From the NCBI RefSeq assembly GCF_900091445.1, contig NZ_LT607733.1, positions 4,181,001 through 4,245,000 on the forward strand: 64,000 nt of DNA, written 5' to 3'. Position 1 is the stretch's first letter, and the number at the start of each line of letters is the position of its first letter. Positions 56,726 to 64,000 of the stretch are shown here, piece after piece. A program made the position numbers and the translations under genes. This DNA is from Micromonospora echinofusca. GTDB taxonomy: Bacteria > Actinomycetota > Actinomycetes > Mycobacteriales > Micromonosporaceae. Below the pieces are notes generated by a model that was not told where the DNA came from, searched no databases, and saw only the letters and a list, made by a program, of their open reading frames with translations.

Positions 56726-57568
56726 GTGACCGCGAGCCCCACCGTCCGCCGCCGCCGCATCGCCCGGGAACTTCGCCAGTTGCGCGAACGCGCGGGCATG
56801 ACCCTGGATGTCGCCGCCCGGCAACTGGACATGTCCAAGAGCAACCTGTCCCGTATCGAGAACGCCCAGATCGGCATCAAGCCGCGCGACGTCCGCGCCG
56901 CGCTGGCCCTGTACGAGGTGACCGGGGCGGATGCCGAGGCGCTGATCGAGATAGCCCGTGGGGCGCAGCAGCGCGGCTGGTGGCAGAGCTACAGCGACGT
57001 GCTGCCGGAGTGGTTCGAGTTCTACGTCGGGCTGGAGGCGGAGGCGGCGACCCTGCGCACGTACGAGGTCGAGGCGGTGCCCGGCCTGTTGCAGACGGAG
57101 GCGTACGCGCGGGAGGTCTTCCGGCGCACCGCGGGCGAGGACGGAATCGAGCGCAAGGTCGCCGCGCGGCTGCACCGGCAGAACGTGCTGCACGGCGACG
57201 ATCCGGTCGAGCTGTCCGTGGTGCTCAACGAGGCGGTGCTCTGCCGACCCGTTGGCGGCGCGACCGTGATGTCCGATCAGATGGCCCATCTAGCGAAGGT
57301 TGCTCAGTTACCGAACGTCACTCTTCAGGTACTTCCGTTCTCGGCCGGCGGGCACCCCGCCATGAACGCGCCGTACGTCGTGCTGACGTTCGCCGACACC
57401 GCCGACGCCGCCGTGGTTTACCTGGAAAACCTCACGATGGGGCTGGCTCTGGAGGAGGCCGTACAGGTGCGCGGGTATAGCCTTGTGCACGAGGAGCTGT
57501 GCCGCCTGGCACTCGGTCCGGAGGCGTCTCTGACGCGCTTGGCGGAAGCTTCTCGTCACTTTTCGTGA
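56726..57568 (+). CDS. XRE-family regulator with DUF5753 domain
   Basis: A 280-residue regulator of the large actinobacterial XRE-DUF5753 family. The helix-turn-helix is at about residues 14-70 (LRQLRERAGMTLDVAARQLDMSKSNLSRIEN in part), and the C-terminal domain has the hallmark EAVPGLLQTEAYAR and MSDQMAHLAKVAQLPNVTLQVLPF. The next gene is DUF397, its usual partner. An in-frame TTA leucine codon lies at codon 195 (57308), within a run of other rare codons, so bldA-dependent translation is likely. A CAGACT hexamer ends 7 nt before the GTG, so a leaderless mRNA is possible. Confidence 0.9.
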   Translation: MTASPTVRRRRIARELRQLRERAGMTLDVAARQLDMSKSNLSRIENAQIGIKPRDVRAALALYEVTGADAEALIEIARGAQQRGWWQSYSDVLPEWFEFYVGLEAEAATLRTYEVEAVPGLLQTEAYAREVFRRTAGEDGIERKVAARLHRQNVLHGDDPVELSVVLNEAVLCRPVGGATVMSDQMAHLAKVAQLPNVTLQVLPFSAGGHPAMNAPYVVLTFADTADAAVVYLENLTMGLALEEAVQVRGYSLVHEELCRLALGPEASLTRLAEASRHFS

Positions 57569-57608
57569 CCGCTGACGCGGCACGCCGGCACAGACGGGGG
57601 TACCGCCG

Positions 57609-57809
57609 ATGACCGCGTTCGACCTCACCCGGGCCCAGTGGCGCACCAGCACCCGCAGCGTCGGCAACGGCAACTGCGTGGAGGTCGCCGTCGCGGCGGA
57701 CCGGGTCGCCGTCCGCGACAGCAAGGACCGGTCCGGCCCCGTCCTGGCCTTCCCGGCGCCGGCCTGGCGCGCCTTCGTCACCAACGTCGACGGGGTACGC
57801 CCCGACTGA
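57609..57809 (+). CDS. DUF397 protein
   Basis: A 66-residue DUF397 protein with the family signature RAQWRTSTRSVGNGNCVEVA, then VRDSKDRSGPVLAFPAPAWRAF. Such genes almost always follow an XRE-DUF5753 gene and the two behave like a regulator pair. It is 40 bp downstream of the regulator. GGGGG lies 9 nt before the ATG. Confidence 0.9.
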   Translation: MTAFDLTRAQWRTSTRSVGNGNCVEVAVAADRVAVRDSKDRSGPVLAFPAPAWRAFVTNVDGVRPD

Positions 57810-57837
57810 GCCGCGCCGGGCGGTGCGAGACTGGGCC

Positions 57838-60450
57838 GTGCTCTCGGACGTGCCCCTCGACCTGCCCGTACGGCCCGTGCTGCCGGAGCTGGTCGCGGCG
57901 CTGCGCGCCACCGGCGCCGGGGTGCTGGTCGCCCCGCCCGGGACAGGCAAGACGACCCTCGCCCCGCTGGCCGTGGCCGACGAGGTCGCCGGCCGCGTGC
58001 TGGTCGCGCAGCCGCGCCGGGTGGCCGCCCGCGCGGCGGCGCGCCGGATGGCCGCGCTGCTCGGCGAACCGCTCGGCGAGCGGATCGGCTACGCCGTACG
58101 CGGCGAGCGTCGCAGCGGACCGCGTACCCGCGTCGAGGTGGTCACCACCGGGCTGCTGGTGCGGCGGCTGCACCGCGATCCCGAGCTGGCCGGCACCGGC
58201 GCCGTGCTGCTCGACGAGTGCCACGAACGGCAGCTCGACGCCGACCTGGCGCTGGCGTTCACCGTGGAGGCGCGGGCCGCGCTGCGCCCCGACCTGTGGC
58301 TGCTGGCGATGTCGGCCACCCCCGAGGCGGACCGGTTCGCCGCGCTGCTCGGCGGCGGGGACGCGCCCGCGCCGATCGTACGGGCGTCCTCGGCCCTGCA
58401 CCCGGTGGCCCGGATCTGGGCGCCGCCGTCCCGGCCGGTGGCCGCGCCGGGGGCCGGCCCGGTCGACCGGGGACTGCTCGACCACGTCGCGGCGACGGTG
58501 CGCCGGGCGCTGCGCGAGCGCACCGGGGACGTCCTGGTCTTCCTGCCCGGCGCCGGCGAGATCGGCGCCGTCGCCGGCCGGCTGGCCGACCTGCGCGACA
58601 CGGTCGCCGTCCTGCCGCTGCACGGCCGGCAGCGCGGCGCCGACCAGGACGCGGCGCTGCGCCCGGCCGACCGGCGGCGGGTGGTGCTGGCGACCGCCGT
58701 GGCCGAGAGCAGCCTGACCGTGCCTGGCGTGCGGGTGGTGGTGGACGCCGGGCTGTCCCGGGTCGCCCGGATGGACCTGGCCCGGGGCCTGGGCGCGCTG
58801 GTCACCGTCCCGGTGTCCCGGGCGGCGGCCACCCAGCGGGCCGGCCGCGCGGGCCGGGAGGCCCCGGGGTACGTCTACCGCTGCTGGTCGGCGGCCACCC
58901 ACGAGCGGCTCGCCGCGCAACCCGAGCCGGAGATCGCCACCGCCGACCTGACCGGCTTCGCCCTGGAGCTGGCCGCGTGGGGGTCGCCGGACGGCACCGG
59001 GCTGGCCCTGCCCGACCCGCCCCCGGCGGCGTCGATGACCGTCGCCCGCGACACCCTCACCACGCTCGGCGCACTCGACGCGGACGGCCGGATCACCGAC
59101 CGGGGCCGGGCGATCGCCGCGGTCGGGGCGCACCCCCGGCTGGCCCGGGCGCTGCTCGACGGGGCCGCCCGGGTGGGCGCGGACCGGGCGGCGGAGATCG
59201 TGGCGGTGCTCGCCGAGGACACCGCCGCCGGGCCGGGCGACGACCTGACCGCCGCCTGGCGCCGGCTGCGCGCGGGCGCGGACCCGGGTGCCACCGCCCG
59301 CTGGCGCGCGGAGGTACGCCGGCTGCGCGCCGCCCTGCCCGACGCCGCGCCGACGGGGCGACACGGCCGGGCGCGCGCGCCCCACGGTGCGGCGACGGCG
59401 GAGGGCACCGGCCGGACGCGGCCGGACGCCGACGCGGGCCGGACCGGGGACACGGGCCGGGACCGGCTGACCGACGACCTGGCCGCCGGGCTGCTCGTCG
59501 GGCTCGCCCACCCGCAGCGGCTGGCCCGGGCACGGCGCGCGGGCGGCTCGGCGTACCTGATGAGCGGCGGAACCGCCGCGGAGCTGGCGCCCGGGTCGGG
59601 GCTGGCCGGCGCCGACTGGCTGGCCGTCGCGGTGGCGGACCGTTCCCCGGGCGCGCCGACGGCCCGGGTGCGGCTGGCCACCCCCCTCGACGAGGCGACC
59701 GCCCGGGAGGCGGGCGGGCCGCTGCTGCGCACCGAGCGGGAGGTCGGCTGGGCCGGCGACGACGTGGTGGCCCGGGAGGTGGTGCGGCTGGGCGCGATCG
59801 AGCTGGTCGAGCGGCCCCTCGCCCGGCCCGACCCGGCGCAGGTGGCACAGGCGCTGCTGACGGGCCTGCGGCGTACCGGCCTGGGCCTGCTGACCTGGAG
59901 CCCGGCGGCGCGGGCCCTGCGCGAGCGGCTGGCGTTCTGCCGGCACGCGCTCGGCGGCGACTGGCCCGACGTGGGCGACGAGGCGCTGCTCGCCGACGCG
60001 CCCGCCTGGCTGGGCCCGGAGCTGGCCCGCGCCCGGCGCCGCGCCGACCTGGCCCGGGTCGACGTGGCCGGGGCGCTGCGCCGGCTGCTGCCGTGGGCGC
60101 TGGCGGCCCGGCTGGACGAGGTCGCGCCCGAGCGGATCGCCGTGCCGAGCGGATCGCGGATCCGGCTCGACTACGCCGACCCGGCGGCGCCGGTGCTCGC
60201 GGTCAAGCTCCAGGAGACCTTCGGCTGGCGCGACGCGCCCCGCGTCGCCGACGGCCGGGTGCCGGTGCTGCTGCACCTGCTCTCGCCGGCCGGGCGGCCG
60301 GTGGCGGTCACCGCCGACCTGGCGTCGTTCTGGCGGACCGGCTACCCGCAGGTGCGGGGCGAGCTGCGCGGACGCTACCCGCGCCACCCGTGGCCCGAGG
60401 ACCCGACCACGGCCCCGCCCACCCGGCACGCCACGCCGCGACGCCGCTGA
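57838..60450 (+). CDS. hrpB: HrpB-type ATP-dependent helicase
   Basis: An 870-residue DExH-box helicase of the HrpB type. Walker A is APPGTGKTTLAPL, motif II is DECHERQ, motif III LAMSATPEA, motif VI QRAGRAGR. The C-terminal HrpB domain (ending TGYPQVRGELRGRYPRHPWPEDP) is diagnostic. A low-complexity polar linker (about residues 500-540) interrupts the middle. The role is unknown; RNA metabolism is inferred. The start could be GTG 57838 or the GTG 15 bp upstream; neither has a good ribosome site. Confidence 0.9.
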   Translation: MLSDVPLDLPVRPVLPELVAALRATGAGVLVAPPGTGKTTLAPLAVADEVAGRVLVAQPRRVAARAAARRMAALLGEPLGERIGYAVRGERRSGPRTRVEVVTTGLLVRRLHRDPELAGTGAVLLDECHERQLDADLALAFTVEARAALRPDLWLLAMSATPEADRFAALLGGGDAPAPIVRASSALHPVARIWAPPSRPVAAPGAGPVDRGLLDHVAATVRRALRERTGDVLVFLPGAGEIGAVAGRLADLRDTVAVLPLHGRQRGADQDAALRPADRRRVVLATAVAESSLTVPGVRVVVDAGLSRVARMDLARGLGALVTVPVSRAAATQRAGRAGREAPGYVYRCWSAATHERLAAQPEPEIATADLTGFALELAAWGSPDGTGLALPDPPPAASMTVARDTLTTLGALDADGRITDRGRAIAAVGAHPRLARALLDGAARVGADRAAEIVAVLAEDTAAGPGDDLTAAWRRLRAGADPGATARWRAEVRRLRAALPDAAPTGRHGRARAPHGAATAEGTGRTRPDADAGRTGDTGRDRLTDDLAAGLLVGLAHPQRLARARRAGGSAYLMSGGTAAELAPGSGLAGADWLAVAVADRSPGAPTARVRLATPLDEATAREAGGPLLRTEREVGWAGDDVVAREVVRLGAIELVERPLARPDPAQVAQALLTGLRRTGLGLLTWSPAARALRERLAFCRHALGGDWPDVGDEALLADAPAWLGPELARARRRADLARVDVAGALRRLLPWALAARLDEVAPERIAVPSGSRIRLDYADPAAPVLAVKLQETFGWRDAPRVADGRVPVLLHLLSPAGRPVAVTADLASFWRTGYPQVRGELRGRYPRHPWPEDPTTAPPTRHATPRRR

Positions 60451-60500
60451 GCGGGCGTACGCCTCCCGGCGGTGACCGCCGGGCGCCGGGACGCCCGCTC
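60449..60500. terminator. Nested hairpin between convergent genes
   Basis: GAGCGGGCGT/ACGCCCGCTC (10 bp) encloses CCCGGCGG-TGA-CCGCCGGG (8 bp). The arms overlap both stop codons, so one element ends both genes. Confidence 0.75.
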
Positions 60501-61224
60501 ATTCCTCCAAGACGTCGGCGACGACCACCGTGACGTTGTCCGGTCCGCCCGCGCGCAGCGCGAGGTCGATGAGCCGGCGGGCGCAGTCCGCGCGGTCCGG
60601 GTGCTCCGCGAGCACCTCGGCGAGGGTGTCCGGGCGGACGACGTTGGACAGCCCGTCGCTGCACAGCAGCCAACGGTCGCCGGGCCACGGCACCATCGTC
60701 GCGTACGCCGGGGAGACCTCCTCGCCCTGCAACGCCTGGGTGACCACCGCCCGGCGGGGGTGGCTGCTGGCCTGGTCGGGGGTGATCACCCCCTGGTCGA
60801 CGAGCAGCTGCACGAACGTGTCGTCGCGGGTGATCTGCTTGAGCACGCCTTCGCGGAACAGGTAGGCGCGGGAGTCGCCGACGTGGGCGAGGGCCAGGCA
60901 GCTGCCCGTACGGGCGAAGAGCAGGGCGGTGAGCGTGGTGCCCATGCCCTGCCGCTCCGGATCCTCGGCGACCGCCTGGTGGATCCGCGCGGTGGCCTGC
61001 TCGATGCCGCTCTGCAGTGCGGCCACCAGCGCGTGCTCCGGGGTCTCCACGTCGAGCGGAGCGACCGCCTCGATGGCGATCGCGCTGGCCAGGTCGCCGG
61101 CCGCCATCCCGCCCATGCCGTCGGCGACGGCGACGAGCCAGGTCCCGGCGTGCAGGGCGTCCTGGTTGCCACTGCGGATCAGCCCACGGTCGCTCGTTCC
61201 CACGGAACGCAGCTTCAGGGTCAT
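60499..61224 (-). CDS. PP2C-family Ser/Thr protein phosphatase
   Basis: A 241-residue PPM phosphatase. The metal-binding motifs are all present: [40 protein letters not shown] and [10 protein letters not shown]. It has no transmembrane helix, unlike PstP, so it is a soluble PstP-like enzyme that removes phosphate from Ser/Thr kinase substrates. It is divergent from the GH9 gene and has no kinase gene nearby. Confidence 0.93.
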   Translation of the reverse strand: MTLKLRSVGTSDRGLIRSGNQDALHAGTWLVAVADGMGGMAAGDLASAIAIEAVAPLDVETPEHALVAALQSGIEQATARIHQAVAEDPERQGMGTTLTALLFARTGSCLALAHVGDSRAYLFREGVLKQITRDDTFVQLLVDQGVITPDQASSHPRRAVVTQALQGEEVSPAYATMVPWPGDRWLLCSDGLSNVVRPDTLAEVLAEHPDRADCARRLIDLALRAGGPDNVTVVVADVLEE

Positions 61225-61350
61225 GGGTGGCAGCCTGCCAGGCGGAGGGCTCGGTTGTCTCTAGGAGATCGGGACCTCGGCGCGTCGCGCGGCGAATCTC
61301 ACTGTCCCGGGGGCCTCCCGGGGCGGTTCCGAACCATCCAGCCGGATCGA

Positions 61351-61380
61351 TTGACAGGGCGGCGGAGGCACTGGAACCAT
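61351..61380 (+). promoter_or_regulatory. Promoter candidate of the GH9 cellulase gene
   Basis: TTGACA, 18 bp, AACCAT. The -35 is perfect and the -10 poor. The CebR-type box lies just after the predicted start site. Confidence 0.45.
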
Positions 61381-61383
61381 CGA

Positions 61384-61411
61384 GGCGACCTGGGAGCGCT
61401 CCCAGGTCGCC
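61384..61411. promoter_or_regulatory. CebR-type operator in a 28-bp perfect palindrome
   Basis: The consensus CebR box TGGGAGCGCTCCCA (61391-61404) is flanked by GGCGACC and GGTCGCC, making a 28-bp perfect palindrome. It lies 40 bp before the GH9 GTG, downstream of the -10, an ideal repressor position. Cellobiose would release CebR in the known systems. Confidence 0.85.
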
Positions 61412-61451
61412 ACCACCTTCCCGTCCCCACAGCCGTCCGGAAGGAACCCCC

Positions 61452-64000
61452 GTGACGCCATCCCCACGCCGCCTCGCGCTGCTCGCGGCCGCGACCGCCG
61501 TCGCCCTGACCGCAGCCACCGCCGGCGCCGCCCACGCCGAACCACCCCCCGACGCCCCCGAGCAGATCGACAACGGCGACTTCAGCGCCGGCGTGTCCCC
61601 CTGGTTCTCCTACGGCACCGGCCCGCTCGGCGTCACCGACGGCCGGCTCTGCGCCACCGTGCCCGGCGGCCTGGCCAACCCGTGGGACGCCGGCATCGGC
61701 CAGGACGGCGTGCCGCTGGTCGCCGGGGCGGAGTACACCCTCGGCTTCGACGTCTCCGCCACCCCCGGCACCGCCGTCAAGGCCGTGCTGCAACTGGGCA
61801 CCGCCCCCTACACGACGTACGCCAGCGTCGACGCCACCGCCGGCGGCACCGCCCAGCGGTTCGAGAAGACGTTCACGGTCGCCGAAGGCAACCCGGCCGC
61901 CCAACTGATCTTCCAGGTCGGCGGCAGCGCGGCCGAGCAGACCGTCTGCCTGGACGACGTCTCCCTGCGCGGCGGCGACCCGCCCGAACCGTACGTGCCC
62001 GACACCGGGCCACGGGTGCGGGTCAACCAGGTCGGCTACCTGCCCGGCGGGCCGAAGAACGCCACCGTAGTGACCTCGGCGACCGAGGCCCTGCCCTGGC
62101 AGCTCCGCTCGGCCGCCGGCGCCATCCTGGCCAGCGGCACCACCACCCCGCGCGGCGTCGACGCCGCCTCCGGGCAGAACGTGCAGACGCTCGACTTCTC
62201 GTCGTACCGGACCCCGGGGGCGGGGCTCACCCTGACCGTCGACGGCGAGACCAGCCACCCCTTCGACATCTCGGGCACCCTCTACGACCGGCTGCGCGCC
62301 GACTCCCTCCAGTTCTTCTACGCCCAGCGCAGCGGCATCACCATCGACGGCGACCTGATCGGCGCGGAGTACGCCCGCCCGGCCGGGCACCTCGGCGTGG
62401 CGCCCAACAAGGGCGACACCTCCGTGCCCTGCCAGCCGGGCGTCTGCGACTACTCGCTGGACGTGCGCGGCGGCTGGTACGACGCCGGTGACCACGGCAA
62501 GTACGTCGTCAACGGCGGCATCGCCACCTACCAGCTGCTGAACACCTTCGAGCGGACCCGCACGGCCGCCACCGCCGGACACGGCGCCGCCCTCGGCGAC
62601 AGCACGCTGCGGGTGCCCGAGCGCGGCAACGGCGTACCGGACGTCCTCGACGAGGCCCGCTGGGAGCTGGAGTTCCTGCTGCGCATGCAGGTGCCGGCCG
62701 GCAAGCCGCTCGCGGGGATGGCCCACCACAAGATCCACGACCGGAACTGGACCGGGCTGCCGCTCGCCCCGCACGACGACCCCGAGCAGCGCGAGCTGCA
62801 CCCGCCGTCCACGGCCGCCACGCTCAACCTGGCCGCCGTCGCCGCGCAGTGCGCGCGGCTGTTCGCCCCCTACGACGCGGCCTTCGCGAAGCGCTGCGGC
62901 ACCGCGGCGAAGACGGCCTACGCCGCCGCGAAGGCCAACCCGGCGCGGTACGCCAGCCCCGCCGACAGCACCGGCGGCGGCGCGTACGACGACACGAACG
63001 TCACCGACGAGTTCTACTGGGCCGCCGTCGAGCTCTACCTGACCACCGGCGAGCAGGCGTACCTGGTGGACCTCACCGCGTCGGCGCACCACACCGGCGA
63101 CGTGTTCGACCCGCGCGGCTTCGGCTGGCAGGGTGTCGCGGCGCTGGGCCGCCTCGACCTGGCCACCGTGCCGAACGGGCTGCCGGCCGCCGACCTGGCC
63201 CGCGTGCGCGCCTCGGTCACCGCCGCCGCCGACGCCCACCTCGCCGAGGCGGCCCGGCAGGCGTACGGGCTGCCCATGCCCGGCGACGCGGGCAGCTACT
63301 TCTGGGGCGGCAACAGCAACATCATCAACAACGCGGTCGTGCTGGCCACCGCCTTCGACCTGACCCGCGACGCGAAGTACCGCGACGGCGCGGTGCAGGC
63401 GATGGACTACGTCCTCGGCCGCAACGCCCTGAACATCTCGTACGTGACCGGGTGGGGCGAGCACGCGGCGGAGAACCAGCACAGCCGGATCTTCGGCCAC
63501 CAGCTCGACCCCGACCTGCCGAAGCCGCCCGCCGGCTCCCTGGCCGGCGGCCCGAACGCCGCCCTGCAGGATCCGTTCGCCGCCAAGCTGCTCGCCGGCT
63601 GCAAGCCGATGTTCTGCTACGTCGACGACATCAACTCGTACGCGACCAACGAGGTGGCGATCAACTGGAACTCGGCGCTGGCCTGGATCGCCTCGTTCCT
63701 GGCCGACCAGGGTGACTCGGCGGCGGTGCCGGCGCCCACCTGCTCCGCCACGTACACCAACTACGGCACCTGGCAGGGCGGCACCGGATTCACCGCCCAG
63801 GTGACCATCCGCAACACCGGCACCAGCACCGTCGACGGGTGGACGGCCCGCTTCGCCTTCACCGGCGATCAGCAGGTACGCGAGGCGTGGCTGGCGAAGG
63901 CGGCCCAGGCGGGGGCCACGGTCACCGCGAAGAACGAGTCGTACAACGCCAGGATCGCCCCGGGCGGCACCGTCACCTTCGGCTTCAACGCCGTGACCGG
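61452..64000 (+). CDS. Secreted GH9 cellulase (CBM4-Ig-GH9-CBM2), C-terminus cut by window edge
   Basis: A processive or endo-type cellulase of at least 849 residues. The signal peptide ([19 protein letters not shown]...) is cleaved after AHA. Then come a CBM4-like domain (about 38-175), a CelD_N Ig-like domain ([15 protein letters not shown], about 187-275) and the GH9 domain (about 280-750) with the catalytic pair Asp344 and Asp347 in [10 protein letters not shown] and the acid Glu734 in [12 protein letters not shown]2 begins at about 757 ([14 protein letters not shown]) and is cut off. GTG start after GGAAGGAACC. A CebR box controls it, like the GH6 gene. Confidence 0.94.
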   Translation, partial: MTPSPRRLALLAAATAVALTAATAGAAHAEPPPDAPEQIDNGDFSAGVSPWFSYGTGPLGVTDGRLCATVPGGLANPWDAGIGQDGVPLVAGAEYTLGFDVSATPGTAVKAVLQLGTAPYTTYASVDATAGGTAQRFEKTFTVAEGNPAAQLIFQVGGSAAEQTVCLDDVSLRGGDPPEPYVPDTGPRVRVNQVGYLPGGPKNATVVTSATEALPWQLRSAAGAILASGTTTPRGVDAASGQNVQTLDFSSYRTPGAGLTLTVDGETSHPFDISGTLYDRLRADSLQFFYAQRSGITIDGDLIGAEYARPAGHLGVAPNKGDTSVPCQPGVCDYSLDVRGGWYDAGDHGKYVVNGGIATYQLLNTFERTRTAATAGHGAALGDSTLRVPERGNGVPDVLDEARWELEFLLRMQVPAGKPLAGMAHHKIHDRNWTGLPLAPHDDPEQRELHPPSTAATLNLAAVAAQCARLFAPYDAAFAKRCGTAAKTAYAAAKANPARYASPADSTGGGAYDDTNVTDEFYWAAVELYLTTGEQAYLVDLTASAHHTGDVFDPRGFGWQGVAALGRLDLATVPNGLPAADLARVRASVTAAADAHLAEAARQAYGLPMPGDAGSYFWGGNSNIINNAVVLATAFDLTRDAKYRDGAVQAMDYVLGRNALNISYVTGWGEHAAENQHSRIFGHQLDPDLPKPPAGSLAGGPNAALQDPFAAKLLAGCKPMFCYVDDINSYATNEVAINWNSALAWIASFLADQGDSAAVPAPTCSATYTNYGTWQGGTGFTAQVTIRNTGTSTVDGWTARFAFTGDQQVREAWLAKAAQAGATVTAKNESYNARIAPGGTVTFGFNAVT

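Overview
The window is a 64 kb piece of a very GC-rich actinobacterial chromosome, most likely from a Micromonosporaceae member close to Micromonospora. The reasons are the strong G/C third-position bias, frequent GTG starts, and families typical of that group: the XRE/DUF397 pair, GPP34, DUF4235, DUF3618, DUF1206, DUF2795 and DUF3072 proteins, F420-type luciferase-like oxidoreductases, and secreted cellulases carrying CBM2 domains. No rRNA, tRNA, CRISPR array, phage or intact insertion sequence was seen. Genes sit close together, and convergent pairs are usually separated by a strong GC hairpin.

Layout. 0-8 kb: a truncated trans-aconitate methyltransferase, an aldo/keto reductase, a cold-shock protein, a three-gene envelope operon (Holin-X, DUF3618, DUF4235), an MscS channel, DUF1206, a lipoprotein, and a cysteine desulfurase-like/acetyltransferase pair. 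8-17 kb: a GH3 beta-hexosaminidase, an F420-type oxidoreductase, a RecQ-like helicase, and a DrrAB-type ABC exporter divergent from a TetR regulator with two tandem operators, then an AraC regulator. 17-26 kb: an eight-gene, fully overlapping minus-strand operon with every step needed for ADP-D-glycero-manno-heptose (GmhA, bifunctional HldE, and GmhB fused to a GT9 glycosyltransferase), three more glycosyltransferases, an SDR, and topoisomerase IB as the last gene. 26-28.3 kb: SRPBCC, SDR and polyprenol-phosphate mannosyltransferase-type genes. 28.3-28.9 kb: a gene-free block holding a 129-bp structured inverted repeat. 29-39 kb: a carotenoid desaturase-like flavoprotein and an aldehyde dehydrogenase (divergent), ChaB, BrkB, DUF2795, SRPBCC, an MFS transporter, small unknowns and a second channel-like protein. 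39-50 kb: a PAS-GAF-SpoIIE-HATPase phosphatase, HAD phosphatase, cation/proton antiporter, FAD amine oxidase-like protein, DUF3072, metallophosphoesterase, secreted GH6 cellulase, MmyB-type regulator, general stress protein, and a MarR/pirin pair. 50-64 kb: a phospholipase D-like protein, an acetoacetate decarboxylase-like protein, a SigB/SigF-family sigma factor, GNAT and APC permease, GPP34, XRE/DUF397, an HrpB-type helicase, a PP2C phosphatase and a truncated GH9 cellulase.

How the genes may work together. The main theme is a putative alternative-sigma (SigB-type) stress regulon. Thirteen gene starts carry a GTTT/GTTA-like (or looser GNNTN) element 14-16 bp before a GGGTAN, GGGAAC or GGGCAT element, and a SigB-family sigma gene and a SpoIIE-type phosphatase lie in the same window. 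Six of these promoters end only 8-12 nt before the start codon, which predicts nearly leaderless mRNAs. The promoters also face both ways from the head of the heptose operon, so stress control of an activated-heptose glycan in a Gram-positive is a concrete hypothesis. A second theme is cellulose use: the GH6 and GH9 cellulase genes 16 kb apart both carry a CebR-type TGGGAGCGCT box at their promoters.
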